Positions 52,516-63,445 of a DNA stretch of 64,000 bases are shown in pieces. The position numbers and the translations under genes were made by a program. The DNA is from Erythrophleum ivorense (lineage: Eukaryota; Streptophyta; Magnoliopsida; Fabales; Fabaceae). Positions within the stretch are counted from its first letter, which is position 1, and each line of letters opens with the position of its first letter. The notes under the pieces were generated by a model. It saw only the letters and a list, made by a program, of their open reading frames with translations. It was not told where the DNA came from and made no database searches. The stretch lies in assembly GCA_026724425.1 (NCBI GenBank), contig JAIUCV010000076.1:4177501-4241500 (forward strand), written 5' to 3'.

Positions 52516-53630
52516 TGTAACATCCGTAAACCAAGAAGTGGGAATTTTGCCTGGTGTCGATCGACACCGGCCCGATTGCAGAATTCCGGTTTGATTCTAT
52601 TTTGTTCGGTTCGCGTTGGTTTGGGTTGGAAACCCTAAGACTCGAAATAAAAAGGGCTGGCCGTGTTTTTGGAGCTCATATTTCGAGGCATAGAGTTCCA
52701 GAGGCGATTTTGAGGAGGTTGTGAAGTTTTGTGAGGTTTTGATTGCTGTTCATCCTTGTTCATCCACTGTTTCTCCCTTTCAATCCAAAATCAAGGTGAG
52801 TGCGTGACTGTGGGTCCGTGGATTTCTGGATCTAGGTTTAGATTGGTGGATAGTTGTGTTCTTGTTGAATTTCGTGTGGTTTATGTGATAATTGTGAAGT
52901 TTGATTGTGTTTGGTATTGTTAAGTTGGTGATTCTGTGTTTTTGGTGCTGTTGAATCGCACTTGTTATCACCCTGTTGAACGGGTGTCGATCGACACCAA
53001 TCTGGTGCCGGTCGACACCAAGGCCAAGGGTGTCGAACGACACCAAGCGGGTGACGGTCGACACTAGAAGCTGGTTCGGCGATTGAATTAAATTGTAAAT
53101 CAAATAAAAATGGTTTAATCCAGTTTAATGGATTTGATTGATTTTAATGGTTAATTGGTTTGATTTAATTAATTATTTTCGGATTAATAATTAATTAAGA
53201 TTATTATTTAATTATGAGAATTATTTAATAATTATTTGGAAATATTTAATGGTGGAAAATATTTAATAATGGTGGAAATTATTTTAAAAAGACTTGGAAA
53301 TTATTTTAAAAGACTTTAATTATTTGGAAATTGCGTAATTGGCCCGTGGACAGAGTGATCGTCTCACTAAGTATTTATGATAATACTTACGCATCTCTTT
53401 TCGTGTGATGCAGGTAAAAGTAAAGTGTGATCGCGGAATCAAGGCCGAAGAAGAGGATGACAGGACTTTATTGTTTTGTTGAACTGTGTAAGTTGTTATA
53501 ATTATTTAATTATTGTTATTTGCTTCATTACTGAATATTGTTGAATAGATTTTCTTTATAATTTATTGTTTAAGACTTCCACTAGAATTGTTTAAGTATT
53601 TAGTAAAAAAAAAAAAGTTTGGTTGTTTCA
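52516..53630 (+). repeat. 3' LTR of chromovirus (1,115 bp)
   Basis: Same ends as the 5' LTR but about 40 bp shorter, mainly because it has four palindromes (52983, 53004, 53029 and 53050) instead of six. The single upstream palindrome is at 52553-52568. Confidence 0.93.
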
Positions 53631-55015
53631 ATCATCCTCTTCACCGGCCTGATTTCGTGATCACACATTTCTTTTACGTGCATCAGATGAGAAAAACAGA
53701 TGCGTAAGTATTTAATAAATATTTAGTGAGACGATCCTCCCGTCTATAGGCTAATTACGCAAATACTAGACATCAACAACAATTAACTTAAACGGTAAAC
53801 GCAGGAAAACATGGGTGTCGAACGACACACCCAAAAGGTGTCGATCGACACTCACTACCATGGTGTCGGTCAACACTAAGCTTACAGGATAATATACGGA
53901 ACGATAAACAGTACGAATACGCGAGAAACATAATTCCAACACGATTAAACACGAGCAAACACGATTACTAGCACAATCATCACACAATCAACCACGGTTT
54001 CCATAACTTAACCCCCTAAATCAATCGTTAATCGATCCCTAGCATATACGAGCCTACGATCGCGCACTCACATCGAAATTGGATTGAAACGAGAGAAATA
54101 CGAGGGGACAGCGACGAAGAACTCGACACAAAAATCCTCCAATACGGTCTCAGCTCTATCTAGCGAAGAACGGCTTAAGAACGATCCGAAACACTCGATT
54201 TCACTCCGAAATCTCCAATCTCCTTTTTCCTTTTTCTCTCACGATTTATGCCCAATTTTTTGAGAAAACGCGGCTCCTTTTTTATACAAACGTGACTAGG
54301 GTTTTCTCTTAACCAACGCCACGAACCGAACGATTAATATCAAACCGAAATAGATTCTGATCATTGGCGTTGATCGACACCCTCCCTGGTGTCGCTCGAC
54401 AAACACATAATTCCAACAGTACGAATACGCGAGAAACACATAATTCCAACACGATTAAACACGAGCAAACATGATTACTAGCACAATCATCACACAATCA
54501 ACCACGGTTTCCATAACTTAACCCCATAAATCAATCGTTGATCTATCCCTAGCATATACGAGCTTACGATCGCGCACTCACATCGAAATTGGATTGAAAC
54601 GAGAGAAATACGAGGGGACAGCGAAGAACAGCGACGAAGAACTCGACACAACAATCCTCCAATACGGTCTCGGCTCTATCTAGCGAAGAAAGGCTTAAGA
54701 ACGATCCGAAATACTCGATTTCACTCCGAAATCTCCAATCTCCTTTTTCCTTTTTCTCTCACGATTTCTGCCCAAATTTTTGAGAAAACGCGGCCCCTTT
54801 TTTATACAAACGTGACTAGGGTTTTCTCTTTACCAACGCCACGAACCGAACGATTAAAATCGAACCGAAATAGATTCTGATCATTGGCGTTGACCGACAC
54901 CCTCCCTGGTGTCGCTCGAGAAACACATAATTCCAACAGTACGAATACGCGAGAAACACATAATTCCAACACGATTAAACACGAGCAAACACGATTACTA
55001 GCCCAATCATCACAC
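53631..55015 (-). repeat. older chromovirus LTR, remainder, with internal 510-bp tandem array
   Basis: Continues the LTR begun at 45464. Palindromes are at 53814, 53837 and 53862. From 53908 a unit of about 509-519 bp (starting ACAGTACGAATACGCGAG) is present twice and then 80 bases of a third time (from 54936). The sequence stops abruptly at about 55015, where Athila-like ORF-1 sequence begins, so the LTR's 5' end is lost. Confidence 0.85.
53908..55015. repeat. tandem duplication of about 510 bp, 2.2 copies
   Basis: Units begin at 53908, 54417 and 54936. They share CACATCGAAATTGGATTG and CGAGGGGACAGCG blocks. Small differences (an extra GAAGAACAGC in unit 2) show they have begun to diverge. 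Confidence 0.9.
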
Positions 55016-55321
55016 AATCATCCTCCTCAAAATAATCGGATCAGCAAAACGAGTGGCCGCAATCCCAACCTTCAGCCAGGCATTGTAGAACAAAGTGTCA
55101 TAATCATCCCAGCTCTCGGAGATGGGCCTGTTGTTGCAAGTGTCGCTCAGTGCTTCTTCTTTGTCAGACCTGTCCCAAACTTTCTTCGTCCGAATTCTCA
55201 GTCCCTCTTGTCGAGGCCAAGGGGCTGTTGGGTTTGTCGGTGGTGAATCAGGAGGACAAGAGGATGATGAGTGTTGGCGTTTCTTGCTGCGACGGAGTGG
55301 TTGCTTTGGAGGCATTTGCAT
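55010..55321 (-). pseudogene. Athila ORF-1-type protein, N-terminal fragment
   Basis: 104 codons beginning MQMPPKQPLRRSKKRQ, a basic N-terminus, then a charged linker and the motif WDDYDTLFYNAWLKVGIAATRFADPIILRRM, here split over residues about 70-100. The phrase ATRFADPIILRR is of the Athila ORF-1 style. The frame is cut where it meets the older LTR array near 55015. It lies downstream of a gag-protease unit just as the ORF at 1-840 does. Confidence 0.65.
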
Positions 55322-56100
55322 TCAAAGACAACCAAGCACAAAACAAACAAATATTTGGAAAAATTAGCTCAAAATCAAAAAGTTCCAACAATCAAAAATG
55401 GATGAGTAGAACTTCAGTATTATGCTTGCAATCAACTCAAACCGCAACAATCATTACCATAAACTCCTAAGTTCCGTTTGTAATCGACATTTTTCGCAAT
55501 TATTTTCATGAAAATTCTATATTCCCAACTATGTCGAATTTGAACAATGAGAAGCACATGGGTATGTCTAAAATCCTCTAAAACAACCTAAATAGGCAAT
55601 ATTCAAGCTTAAAATCAAGAGAAAGGAGGCGAATTTCGACTTTACAAACCATAGGGCTGAATTCGAAAATTGAAAATTGAGAACACATACCTTGCAGATC
55701 GAACGAATGAGTGATATAGAGAGATAGAGGGTAAAAATCCGAGCAGATTAGAGCTTTGAATCACTCAAAACGACCAAGAATCGAAGGAGATAAGGAGAGT
55801 GGCGATTTTTCGGAGGTTGTGGTCGTGAAGAACGAAGTGGCCGCGGAGAAGAAGAAAGAAGTTAAAAACGTACCTCGCGGAAATTAAAACGACTGTGATT
55901 GATTTTGAACGGTGTCGGTCGACACCAGAGTTTTTGTGTCGACCTCTGTGTCGAATCCTGCACAATATTGGTCCGTCTCGTAACTGGTGTCGATCGACAC
56001 CCTGGTTTATGTTTTTTTTTTTTTTTTTTTTTTTTTATTCTTTTTTTTTTCAAAAATAAAACAAAACCAAAAGTTAGTGAAAAGAAAAACGAAAATCACA
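55322..56100 (-). other. leader region of ORF-1 with palindromes and poly-T
   Basis: No protein gene is supported. On the minus strand a donor-like CTGCAAG|GTATGTG lies at about 55693, preceded by a pyrimidine-rich leader (ACCCTCTATCTCTCTATATC), suggesting an ORF-1 transcript with a 5'UTR intron; the acceptor is not clear. Palindromes GGTGTCGGTCGACACC (55911-55926) and GGTGTCGATCGACACC (55986-56001) and a T-run (56011-56036) lie upstream, as in the first Athila-like element. Confidence 0.55.
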
Positions 56101-56881
56101 AAGGAATTTCACCTACAGGTGGGTTGCCTCCCACTAAGCGCTTGTTTTCAGTCATTAGCTGGACTGTGTCGAGCTTAGGTATCTGGTGGATGAGAGAGTG
56201 GCAGCAAATGCCTCGGAGAAAAATGTCTCCTCATCCATGGTGGTGTATAAGCATTAGGGGCATGAGATCGACCAAGGAAGTGAGGAACATCAGCAGGGTG
56301 GGATTTGAGTATGGGTGGGACACTTCTTTTTCCTGCAGAATCATCAAAAGAAATACCAAGCCTTCTTCGAGAAACTCGTTGCTTGCATAAGTGTTAAATA
56401 GGTTTTGCACTTCTTAAAGTTTTATGGATGATATCAGGAGGTTTTGAATTTATTCCAGAGAGTGCATACCTTTGTTGTAATGGAGGTTTATGGTCTGTGA
56501 GATGATCATCAACTAAGTCCCCACTCCTATCTGCCAGCATGTTCGCTTGCTTACTAGTATCCAGCTCTTTGACATACCCAGCAGTAATATCAACTGAATG
56601 CTCTCTGAATGGATCTTTAACCGGAGAAGTCTCTACAGAAAAAGTCTGACCATCGATGGTGGAATTCCGTCTTAATTTATCCATGTCAAAATTCATGACA
56701 ATATCACCCAAACCAAGCTCTATCCTCCCTTGTTTCACATCAATGATGGCACCAGCTGTAGCCAAGAATGATCGTCCTAGAATAAGAGGATCTGTAGGTT
56801 CTTCACCATATTCCAAAACCACAAAGTCTGTAGGAATCATGTGACCTTCAATGTGCAGTGGAACATTGATGTGGCCAGACA
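56101..56881 (-). pseudogene. protease C-terminal half and gag-pol tail of Athila-like element
   Basis: The minus-strand frame 56975-56394 includes MSGHINVPLHIEGHMIPTDF and ILGRSFLATAGAIIDV, the C-terminal half of a Ty3 retropepsin. An acidic tail (SVDITAGYVKELDTSKQANM) follows. About 220 bases further the pol-end DNA GCGCTTAGTGGGAGGCAACC occurs at 56116-56135. RT, RNase H and integrase are missing between the two. Codons above about 56882 belong to the solo LTR, not to this protein. Confidence 0.8.
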
Positions 56882-58439
56882 TGGGTGTGGTATGTATGCA
56901 AGTAATAAAAACCCTAAGCCAAATATGGTTGCAAGTGCACAACATGTTGTTGTAGTACTTAGGGTCGATCCACAAGAGAATGCGAATTACACACTACACA
57001 TTTGTAAAGATTTGGTTAAGCTAAATCAATAGTATGCAAGGAGTTTTGTATTTTGTTTTATAGGAAAGGGTAAATAACAAATGAAAACTATACAAACACC
57101 ATTATTGAACAAAGGACAATCCGCAAAAGACATAAGCCAAGTCGATTGAAAAGTTTGTTAAATCCGATTTCTATGAACTCAAAACACTAAGATGTGGTCA
57201 TCCCACTTTCGTGGCTCCGACCACCTATGTTTCTTAAACCAATGGACTCAGCTTTCACATGGTCATTGAAGAGTGAAACATGCAATACACTCGGGTAATG
57301 ATTGTTCACAAAACTCCTTAGGTCTACTTTCATAGCCTAAGACGAATTGCCCATCAAATATTAGGACCGGAGATATAACAAGCTTTTGGAGAGTATATCA
57401 ACCTTAGATCGAGTCGCTAGTTAGCTACTCTAGCAACAAGCTTTAGGTGTGAATAAAGATGGTGAACCATAAGGTTTCCCTTTCTTTAACAACCGATTCT
57501 CGATGGCTTATCATGTCATGTCTTCTTTGAAAGATCCATGATTCAATAATGAGTGTAAGGGAGTAGAGAGGATCTCATAGTTCTAGGGAAAGGAGGCGGA
57601 GTGATAGAGATCAAGCCGCCGCTCTCCCCTAGAGAGAAACCTCTAAAACCCTAGACTTAAGCTAAAACATGCGAGTATGTACAAGATGCAAAAGAAAAGA
57701 AAGAGCAAGGAGACCACCTAAGTGGCTCCGGTTTATTGAAGAGAGTTGTGTCTATGATATTGTGATGTCGATACAAGAGGCTAAAAGCAAGTATATATAG
57801 GTGAGGGGAGGCTAGGTCGGCTGAGTTAATGCGCAAAGGAGAAGAGGAAACTTTCCATTTCTTCTCCTCGCTTGAGCTTGCTCACCAAGTCTTGAGTGAG
57901 GCGCGGCTGCCACCTTCATTTCGCGTGTAAAGATGTGGGCTTGAGTCTTGATGAAGTCCAGGCTTGGCCCGCAGTGATCCTGGTCCATTTCGCTCATCCA
58001 AGCTCCATGGGCTTCACTTACTCGCCAGACGGACATGTCTTGGGAGAAAAAAGATCCTAGGCCGCATTTCTACTCCAAATGGACCAATTCCACTTCGCCG
58101 CGACGCATGACTCATTTATCTATCTTTACATATAAATATCTCATGATTTTGACGTTGGAAAGACCCTTTGCCGCGGTCATCTTTTGGATGCTTCGATTCT
58201 GTCCGAATGCGGGAAACCGGCCAACTTGAGTTTTGATGAAGCTCTTGACTTCGGAACTTGCATGGATTATTGTTTGAAGTTCTTTTGCTCCATTTTGCCT
58301 TCTTTTTGCCATTTTGACCTGTTTACTTCCCAAAACGAAAATATACAAGAGAACTACCTCTTGGATACAAAATCATTATTACTAGGTAAGAAAATATAAA
58401 GAAAGCCAAGGTAAAAACATGTAAAATATGGATATATCA
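56882..58439 (-). repeat. solo LTR of Athila-like family (about 1.56 kb)
   Basis: The sequence interrupts the protease frame between its two halves. It shares blocks with the LTR at 4761-6182: the GTGTGGT start, TGCAAGTGCACA, a GGTCGATCCACAAG block and CGTGGCTCCGACC. A minus-strand TATA box, CTATATATACTT, is at about 57789-57800. Neither PBS nor internal sequence follows, so it is a solo LTR. Borders are set by homology and by where the protease resumes; a clear target duplication was not found. Confidence 0.7.
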
Positions 58440-59240
58440 AACATCCTCTAAGACACCTTCTGGGATTCGTTTGGATCGATCAGCTAGGATAAGAGAGATC
58501 CTAGTTGGCATGAAATTAGTCATTCCAAGGCTAGCAGCAACTGAGGAAGGCATTAGGTTGATACCTGAACCTAGATCACAAAGAGAATGAGGAAACTGTC
58601 TTGTTGAGATTGAGCAATCTAGCACAAAGTTTCCTGGGTCATGAAGCTTCTTTGGAGTCTTATTCTGAATCACTGCACTAACTTGTTCCGAGACTATCAC
58701 CTTCTTCTTCTTCTTTGGCACTGTGTTCAAGAGAACTGCACTAATGTCTCGGGTAAGCAATGCTCCTTCTTCAGGACTCACACCATTCATAACCATTCTC
58801 TTAACATATCTTTTTAATGCAGGTGAAAGAGTGACTGCATCAACTAGAGGTATCTCAACCATCAGCTTATCCATGATAGCTTTGCACTTACCGTCTTCCA
58901 GCTCTTGTTTGGACTTCCTAGGAGGCTTAGGAAAGGGTATCTTAGGCTTGTAGACCCTCTCCTCGACTGTATCTGCAACTTTTACACAACCTGTAGTCGT
59001 CTGGAACTGGTGTCGACCGACACTAGAGTCTTGTGTCGACCTGCTCGGTCGACAAACGTCCGTCGAACGTATTCTCGTCTTCTGGTGTCGATCGACACCC
59101 ATCAATGGTGTCGATCGACACTTGCTCTGCAGTGGCGAAAGTTGCTTCTTGAAACTCCTGCAAATCCATGTTATGCTCCGAATGTAGATCCTATTGCAGC
59201 ACTGGATGCAGCTCTTGTTCAATCCCCAATGTAATGGCAT
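58440..59240 (-). pseudogene. protease N-terminal half with palindrome array inside the reading frame
   Basis: A frame of about 265 codons. Its first part (59130-59000) encodes the palindrome array as GVDRHQK, CRSTPL and VGRHQ-type peptides. A conserved linker of Athila gag-protease follows (PKIPFPKPPRKSKQELEDGK, MDKLMVEIPLVDAV, PKKLHDPGNFVLDCSI) and then the retropepsin active-site region LCDLGSGINLMPSSVA. The usual DTG/DSG triplet reads DLGSG here, in which Asp is kept but the Thr/Ser is replaced by Leu, as often in Athila proteases. The frame ends where the solo LTR begins. Confidence 0.85.
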
Positions 59241-60095
59241 TGCACTGATGCTTAGGATTTGTATCAGTTCTTCCAGGGAGGAATCCTTCTTGTCTTCTAA
59301 CAGAATCAGCAGTTTGAGCCACTTGAATATCTAATTTCTTAACATGAGTGCTCAAAGATTCAATTTTTCCGTGCAGATCTTGATACAAAGCATCCATTTT
59401 GCCATTGAAGTCCACAATTATCTTCTGTTGGCCTTCTAGAATCTGCTCAAACATTGACTTCATCTCGCTGTCCGGTGTTTGCGCAGGAGGCGATTGGTAA
59501 GAAGAGGAACCATAGTTCCTTGTGAAACTGCTGGAAGTTAAAGGCTTCTGAAACCGTGTCTTGGTGAAACCTGAAGAACTCTGATTTCCTGCAAAAGAAC
59601 TCTTCTTCCCGCTTCCATTGTAGCCTCTATTACCTTGCTGATCACCAAATCTCTGACCCTGAAAACCAGCTCCATTGATGTAGTTAACATCTTCTTCTTC
59701 TGTCGCTTCCACTGGCTCAAAAGACTCCACCTCTGCAGCAAACTGAACTGACTTCTTCCCCACAAGAAGGCTATGCATAGAGTCTGGCTTAGCCTTAACC
59801 TCAGCAGTTTGGCTTCCATCCAGATTTCCACCAAGCTTCTTCCTCTCAAAATCAGCATTCTTGGTATTATTATTGGATGCCAAGTTCTCTATAAGCTGGT
59901 AAGCTTCATCCGAATATCTGGTGTTGAAGTTCCCATTGCTCGCAGCATCGAGAGCCATCTGATACCTCCAATCAATTCCTCTAGAGAAAATGCCCAGCAG
60001 CTGAACTTCAGTGAAACCATGGTGTGGACAGTATCTCTGGTAGGACCTGAATCTCACCCAAGAAGCCTTAAATGCCTCAGTTGGTCCTTGAGAAA
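59191..60095 (-). pseudogene. gag of Athila-like element, N-terminus cut by CACTA transposon
   Basis: Open from the CACTA border at 60095 to the stop at 59191. It contains the second half of the gag core (GPTEAFKASWVRFRSYQRYC, PHHGFTEVQLLGIFSRGIDW, YQLIENLASNN), a Gly/Ser/Gln-rich region (QQGNRGYNGSGKKSSF) and a C-terminal coiled-coil-like segment (EQILEGQQKIIVDFNGKMDA; IESLSTHVKKLDIQVAQ). The organisation matches gag 3061-4614 but the sequence is diverged. The first 30 or so codons of the longer frame above 60095 are CACTA sequence. Confidence 0.85.
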
Positions 60096-60111
60096 CACTA
60101 CAAGAAAACCT

Positions 60112-60465
60112 GCCAATTGCGACGGAACTTTGCGACAACTTTGAGACCTCTTTGCGACGGTTTTTGAATTCATCGCAAATCCGTCGCAAATTTGCGATGG
60201 ATTAACTTCTGTCGCAACTTTGCGACAGATTTGCGGGGGATTCGCGGGAAAAAAAGTTTTCCTCGCAAGTCCATCGCAACATTGCGAAGGATTTGCGATT
60301 CCAATAATCTGTCGCACATTTGCGACGGATTTGCGACAACTATGTTCCCTCGCAAAGGACGCCGTCGCCAATCCGTCGCTCATTTGCGACGGCTTTGCGA
60401 CGAAGTCGATCGTATCCATCGCAAATCCGTCGCAACTGTGCGACGGATTTGCGATGGATTTTAAA
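60112..60465. repeat. CACTA subterminal repeats
   Basis: About fifteen copies of TTGCGACGG, TTTGCGATGG or their complements in both orientations. Such repeats are the binding sites of the element's own proteins in well-studied CACTA elements. Confidence 0.85.
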
Positions 60466-60874
60466 GATTTAGGGTTTAGGGTATCCATTTTTCGAATAGG
60501 AAGGGTTTAGGTAATATAAGCTTACTTTATACTCTATAATTCAATCCTAAAAGCTATTTACTAAATAAAATATGTTTCTCTTCCACTCCTTACATATCAA
60601 GCTCATTGAAGCTTACGATGTATTAAACATTATGAAAGGTTTTGCTGAAAGAACAATCATATATATTTATGTGTACGAATTGTTCAATATCTATATTCAT
60701 ATTCATATTCACCATACTAATAAGAATATATATTCAATATCTATCCCCCTAATTAGACCGTACTCCAAGCTTTAAACACTAAACGTCGGCCCTATCATAT
60801 ATATATGTACGAATGTATTGTGTATATATATAATCCTAATTAAATTCATATTCTCAACTTAATAATCATATATA
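60466..60874. other. AT-rich CACTA interior, no gene
   Basis: No supported gene between the subterminal repeats and the Helitron. Contains TTTAGGGTTTAGGG at 60469-60481. Confidence 0.5.
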
Positions 60875-63285
60875 TCTATCTATTATAATATTGTGTAGTT
60901 ACCATGTTTCTCACTACCTGAGAGGCTGACATTTGTCCTCACATATTTTTGACACCTGTGATCATTTTAAATTCAACATCTATTATTTTTCATATTAATT
61001 TTTTTGGTCAAACAACATTAATTGTTTTGGTCAAACAAACATTTATTTCATATAAATTACAAAATTATCACATTCAATTTATACAATATGTAAATCTTAT
61101 ATGTAATAATAGTAATAATAATAATAACAATAATCTATTAGAAAACATGTAAATCATGTTTAAAATGTAACATTCAAAATATTTATTTGTTTTGATTTTT
61201 TTTCAAATCACTTACCTACATTAATGTGTAAATTAACTATATATTTACTCATACTAAAATTTATTTGATTAGAAAATAAAAAAATATTGAGACTAAATGT
61301 GATTACATGTTCCTCCTCACCAAACCAATCCATATGTATTAATTATAATTGGTTTTGTCTAACAAATATATGTTTTTCAATTAAAACAATCAATATTTTT
61401 TTCAACATTAATTATAAAACACTATATATATACTTTAACAAAAACTAATTATTTAAAATCATATCAAATTAATTTTCAATCAATTTTGAAAAGAAATTTA
61501 AATATACAATCAACGAAAACAAATTTGAAATTTTTTCTTGTGATTACATAATCAGAGGATTTATTTAGACCACTAACCAAACACTCAATATTTTACTCAA
61601 TATTATTAAAAAAAAAAAACATATATGTACATTTAAAAAACCATATCAAAATTTAGAAAATAACTTTAACTATAAAATCAATAAGAAAACCTCTAAATCA
61701 TGTATAAAATGTAAATTTCAAAATATTTATTTGTTTTGATTTTTTTTTTAATGACTTACTTACATATATGTATATTAACTACATATTTACTAGAAAACCT
61801 CTAAATCATGTATAAAATGTAATTGTCAAACTATTTATTTGTTTTGATTTTTTTTCAAATCACTTACCTACATTAATGTGTAAATTAACTATATATTTAC
61901 TCATACTAAAATTTTTTTGATTAGAAAATAAAAAAATATTGAGACTAAATATGATTACATGTTCCTCCTCACCAAACCAATCCATATGTATTCATTATAA
62001 TTGGTTTTGTCTACTAACAAATATATTTTTTTCAATTAAAACAATCAATATTTTTTTCAACATTAATTATAAAAAACTATATATATACTTTAACAAAAAC
62101 TAATTATTTAAAATCATATCAAATTAATTTTCAATCAATTTTGAAAAGAAATTTAAATATACAATCAACGAAAACAAATTTGAAATTTTTTCTTGTGATT
62201 ACATAATTAGAGGATTTATTTAGACCACTAACCAAACACTCAATATTTTACTCAATATTATTAAAAAAAAACATATATGTACATTTAAAAAACCATATCA
62301 AAATTTAGAAAAGAACTTTAACTATAAAATCAATAAGAAAACCTCTAAATCATGTATAAAATGTAAATTTCAAAATATTTATTTGTTTTGATTTTTTTTT
62401 TAATCACTTACTTACATATATGTATATTAACTACATATTTACTAGAAAACCTCTAAATCATGTATAAAATGTAATTGTCAAACTATTTATTTGTTTTGAT
62501 TTTTTCTTAAGTCACTTACCTACATTAATACGTACATTAACTACACATTTACTCATACTAAGATTAAATGTAAAAAATATTGAGATTAAATATAAAATAA
62601 ACTCAGCTCAATATCTAATATCTCAAAATTCTTCATACCACCAAATGGACAATATACTATTTTTATCATAATATAGGAGTGCCATTTACATCACCGTACG
62701 AAAACCAACTCCAACTAGACAATTTTTTTTACATCGATCAAATAATACAACCAAATAATTCAAACTTCAAATATTTTATTTGACAACTATACTATCATCT
62801 TGAGATGACACCACACAATGTCTAATTTTTTTTTCAAAATTGTGGATCTCAACCCAAATTCATCAAGAATATTAGATGTCAACCGAGTAATCAAAGATCT
62901 ATAAACAATGCAAAAACAAGCTATGAAAGAAACAAGAAATAGTCACAACCTTCAATACAATAATCTTTACACAATTGTTTCTAACAACAGTTGTTAAGTG
63001 TTTCAAAGTATCCTCCAGATTTCGTAAAACTTCATTACAAAATGATTAAATTTCACTATAATATTTCTAATTTTCAATGATAAATAATTAACATATAATA
63101 TTTAATTTAATCATATCAAATAGAAAGATTGTTAAAAAAATATATGGTCGAACAAAAAAAAAACGTACTATATAGTAAATTTAAATGCATAATCTTGACA
63201 GGCATAAAATACTAATAATAAGAGATAATTTTTTTCGAAAATTCATATGAACGAGTTTCCGCGCAACGCGCGGACTTCTCCCTAG
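60875..63285 (+). mobile_element. non-autonomous Helitron
   Basis: The right end is diagnostic: a perfect hairpin CCGCGC-AAC-GCGCGG at 63259-63273, then 12 bases to the terminal CTAG at 63285, followed by T. The left end is proposed at the TC of A|TCTATCTATTAT (60875, or the next TC at 60879). The interior is very AT-rich without coding capacity and contains a 650-bp tandem repeat. It lies within the CACTA element. Confidence 0.75.
61140..62580. repeat. 650-bp tandem repeat inside Helitron, about 2.2 copies
   Basis: Blocks such as CAAATCACTTACCTACATTA (61204 and 61856) and ACCTCTAAATCATGTATAAA (61690 and 62341) recur with a period of 650-652 bases and small differences. Confidence 0.88.
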
Positions 63286-63344
63286 TTTATTATATAGTCT
63301 CCTAATTGGTTCGTACCCAAAACCCGTAAACCCTAAACCCTTAT

Positions 63345-63445
63345 ATTTCCTCGCAATTCCGTCGCAAATTGCGACGGATTTGCGATGGAATTGCTAGAAA
63401 ATGCTATTTCCATCGCAAATCCCTCGCAATGTTGCGACGGAATTG
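63345..63445. repeat. second cluster of CACTA GCGACGG repeats
   Basis: TCGCAATTCCGTCGCAAATT, GCGACGGATTTGCGATGG and related words lie just after the Helitron and before the CACTA gene start, extending the subterminal repeat region split by the Helitron. Confidence 0.8.

Larger units (their letters stand above)
45697..53630 (+). mobile_element. Tekay-type chromovirus (Ty3/Gypsy), decayed
   Basis: 7,934 bp with LTRs 45697-46851 and 52516-53630, flanked by ATCAT (45692-45696 and 53631-53635), inserted into an older LTR of a related family. PBS of the tRNA-Met type, gag with a CCHC knuckle, protease, RT, RNase H, integrase and a chromodomain-like end can all be read in order. Four in-frame stops in gag-protease, a frameshift near 49035, a TGA at 49665, a frameshift near 51165 and a TAG at 51812 make it non-autonomous. 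Confidence 0.95.
55010..60095 (-). mobile_element. second Athila-like element lacking RT-IN, split and truncated
   Basis: Minus-strand order: gag (from 60095), protease, pol tail, a palindrome/poly-T gap, ORF-1 leader with a donor-like site, and the start of ORF-1 (55321 to 55010). The gag N-terminus is cut off by the CACTA transposon at 60096. The protease is split by a solo LTR (56882-58439), and ORF-1 is cut at about 55015. As in the element at 1-6182, no RT, RNase H or integrase is present. Confidence 0.8.

Noticed and set aside
53766..55017. Three similar small frames starting MCDDCASNRVCSC
   Set aside because: They are the same LTR segment repeated by the tandem array, not a gene family.
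56882..58439. Possible 5-bp target duplication for the solo LTR (ATGTT/ATGTC or AGACA/AACAT)
   Set aside because: Neither pair matches exactly with TG...CA ends, so borders remain approximate and no duplication is claimed.
60464..60485. TTTAGGGTTTAGGG (and CCCTAAACCC at 63331), telomere-like
   Set aside because: Only about two units each; short interstitial matches in AT-rich DNA, not telomeric arrays.
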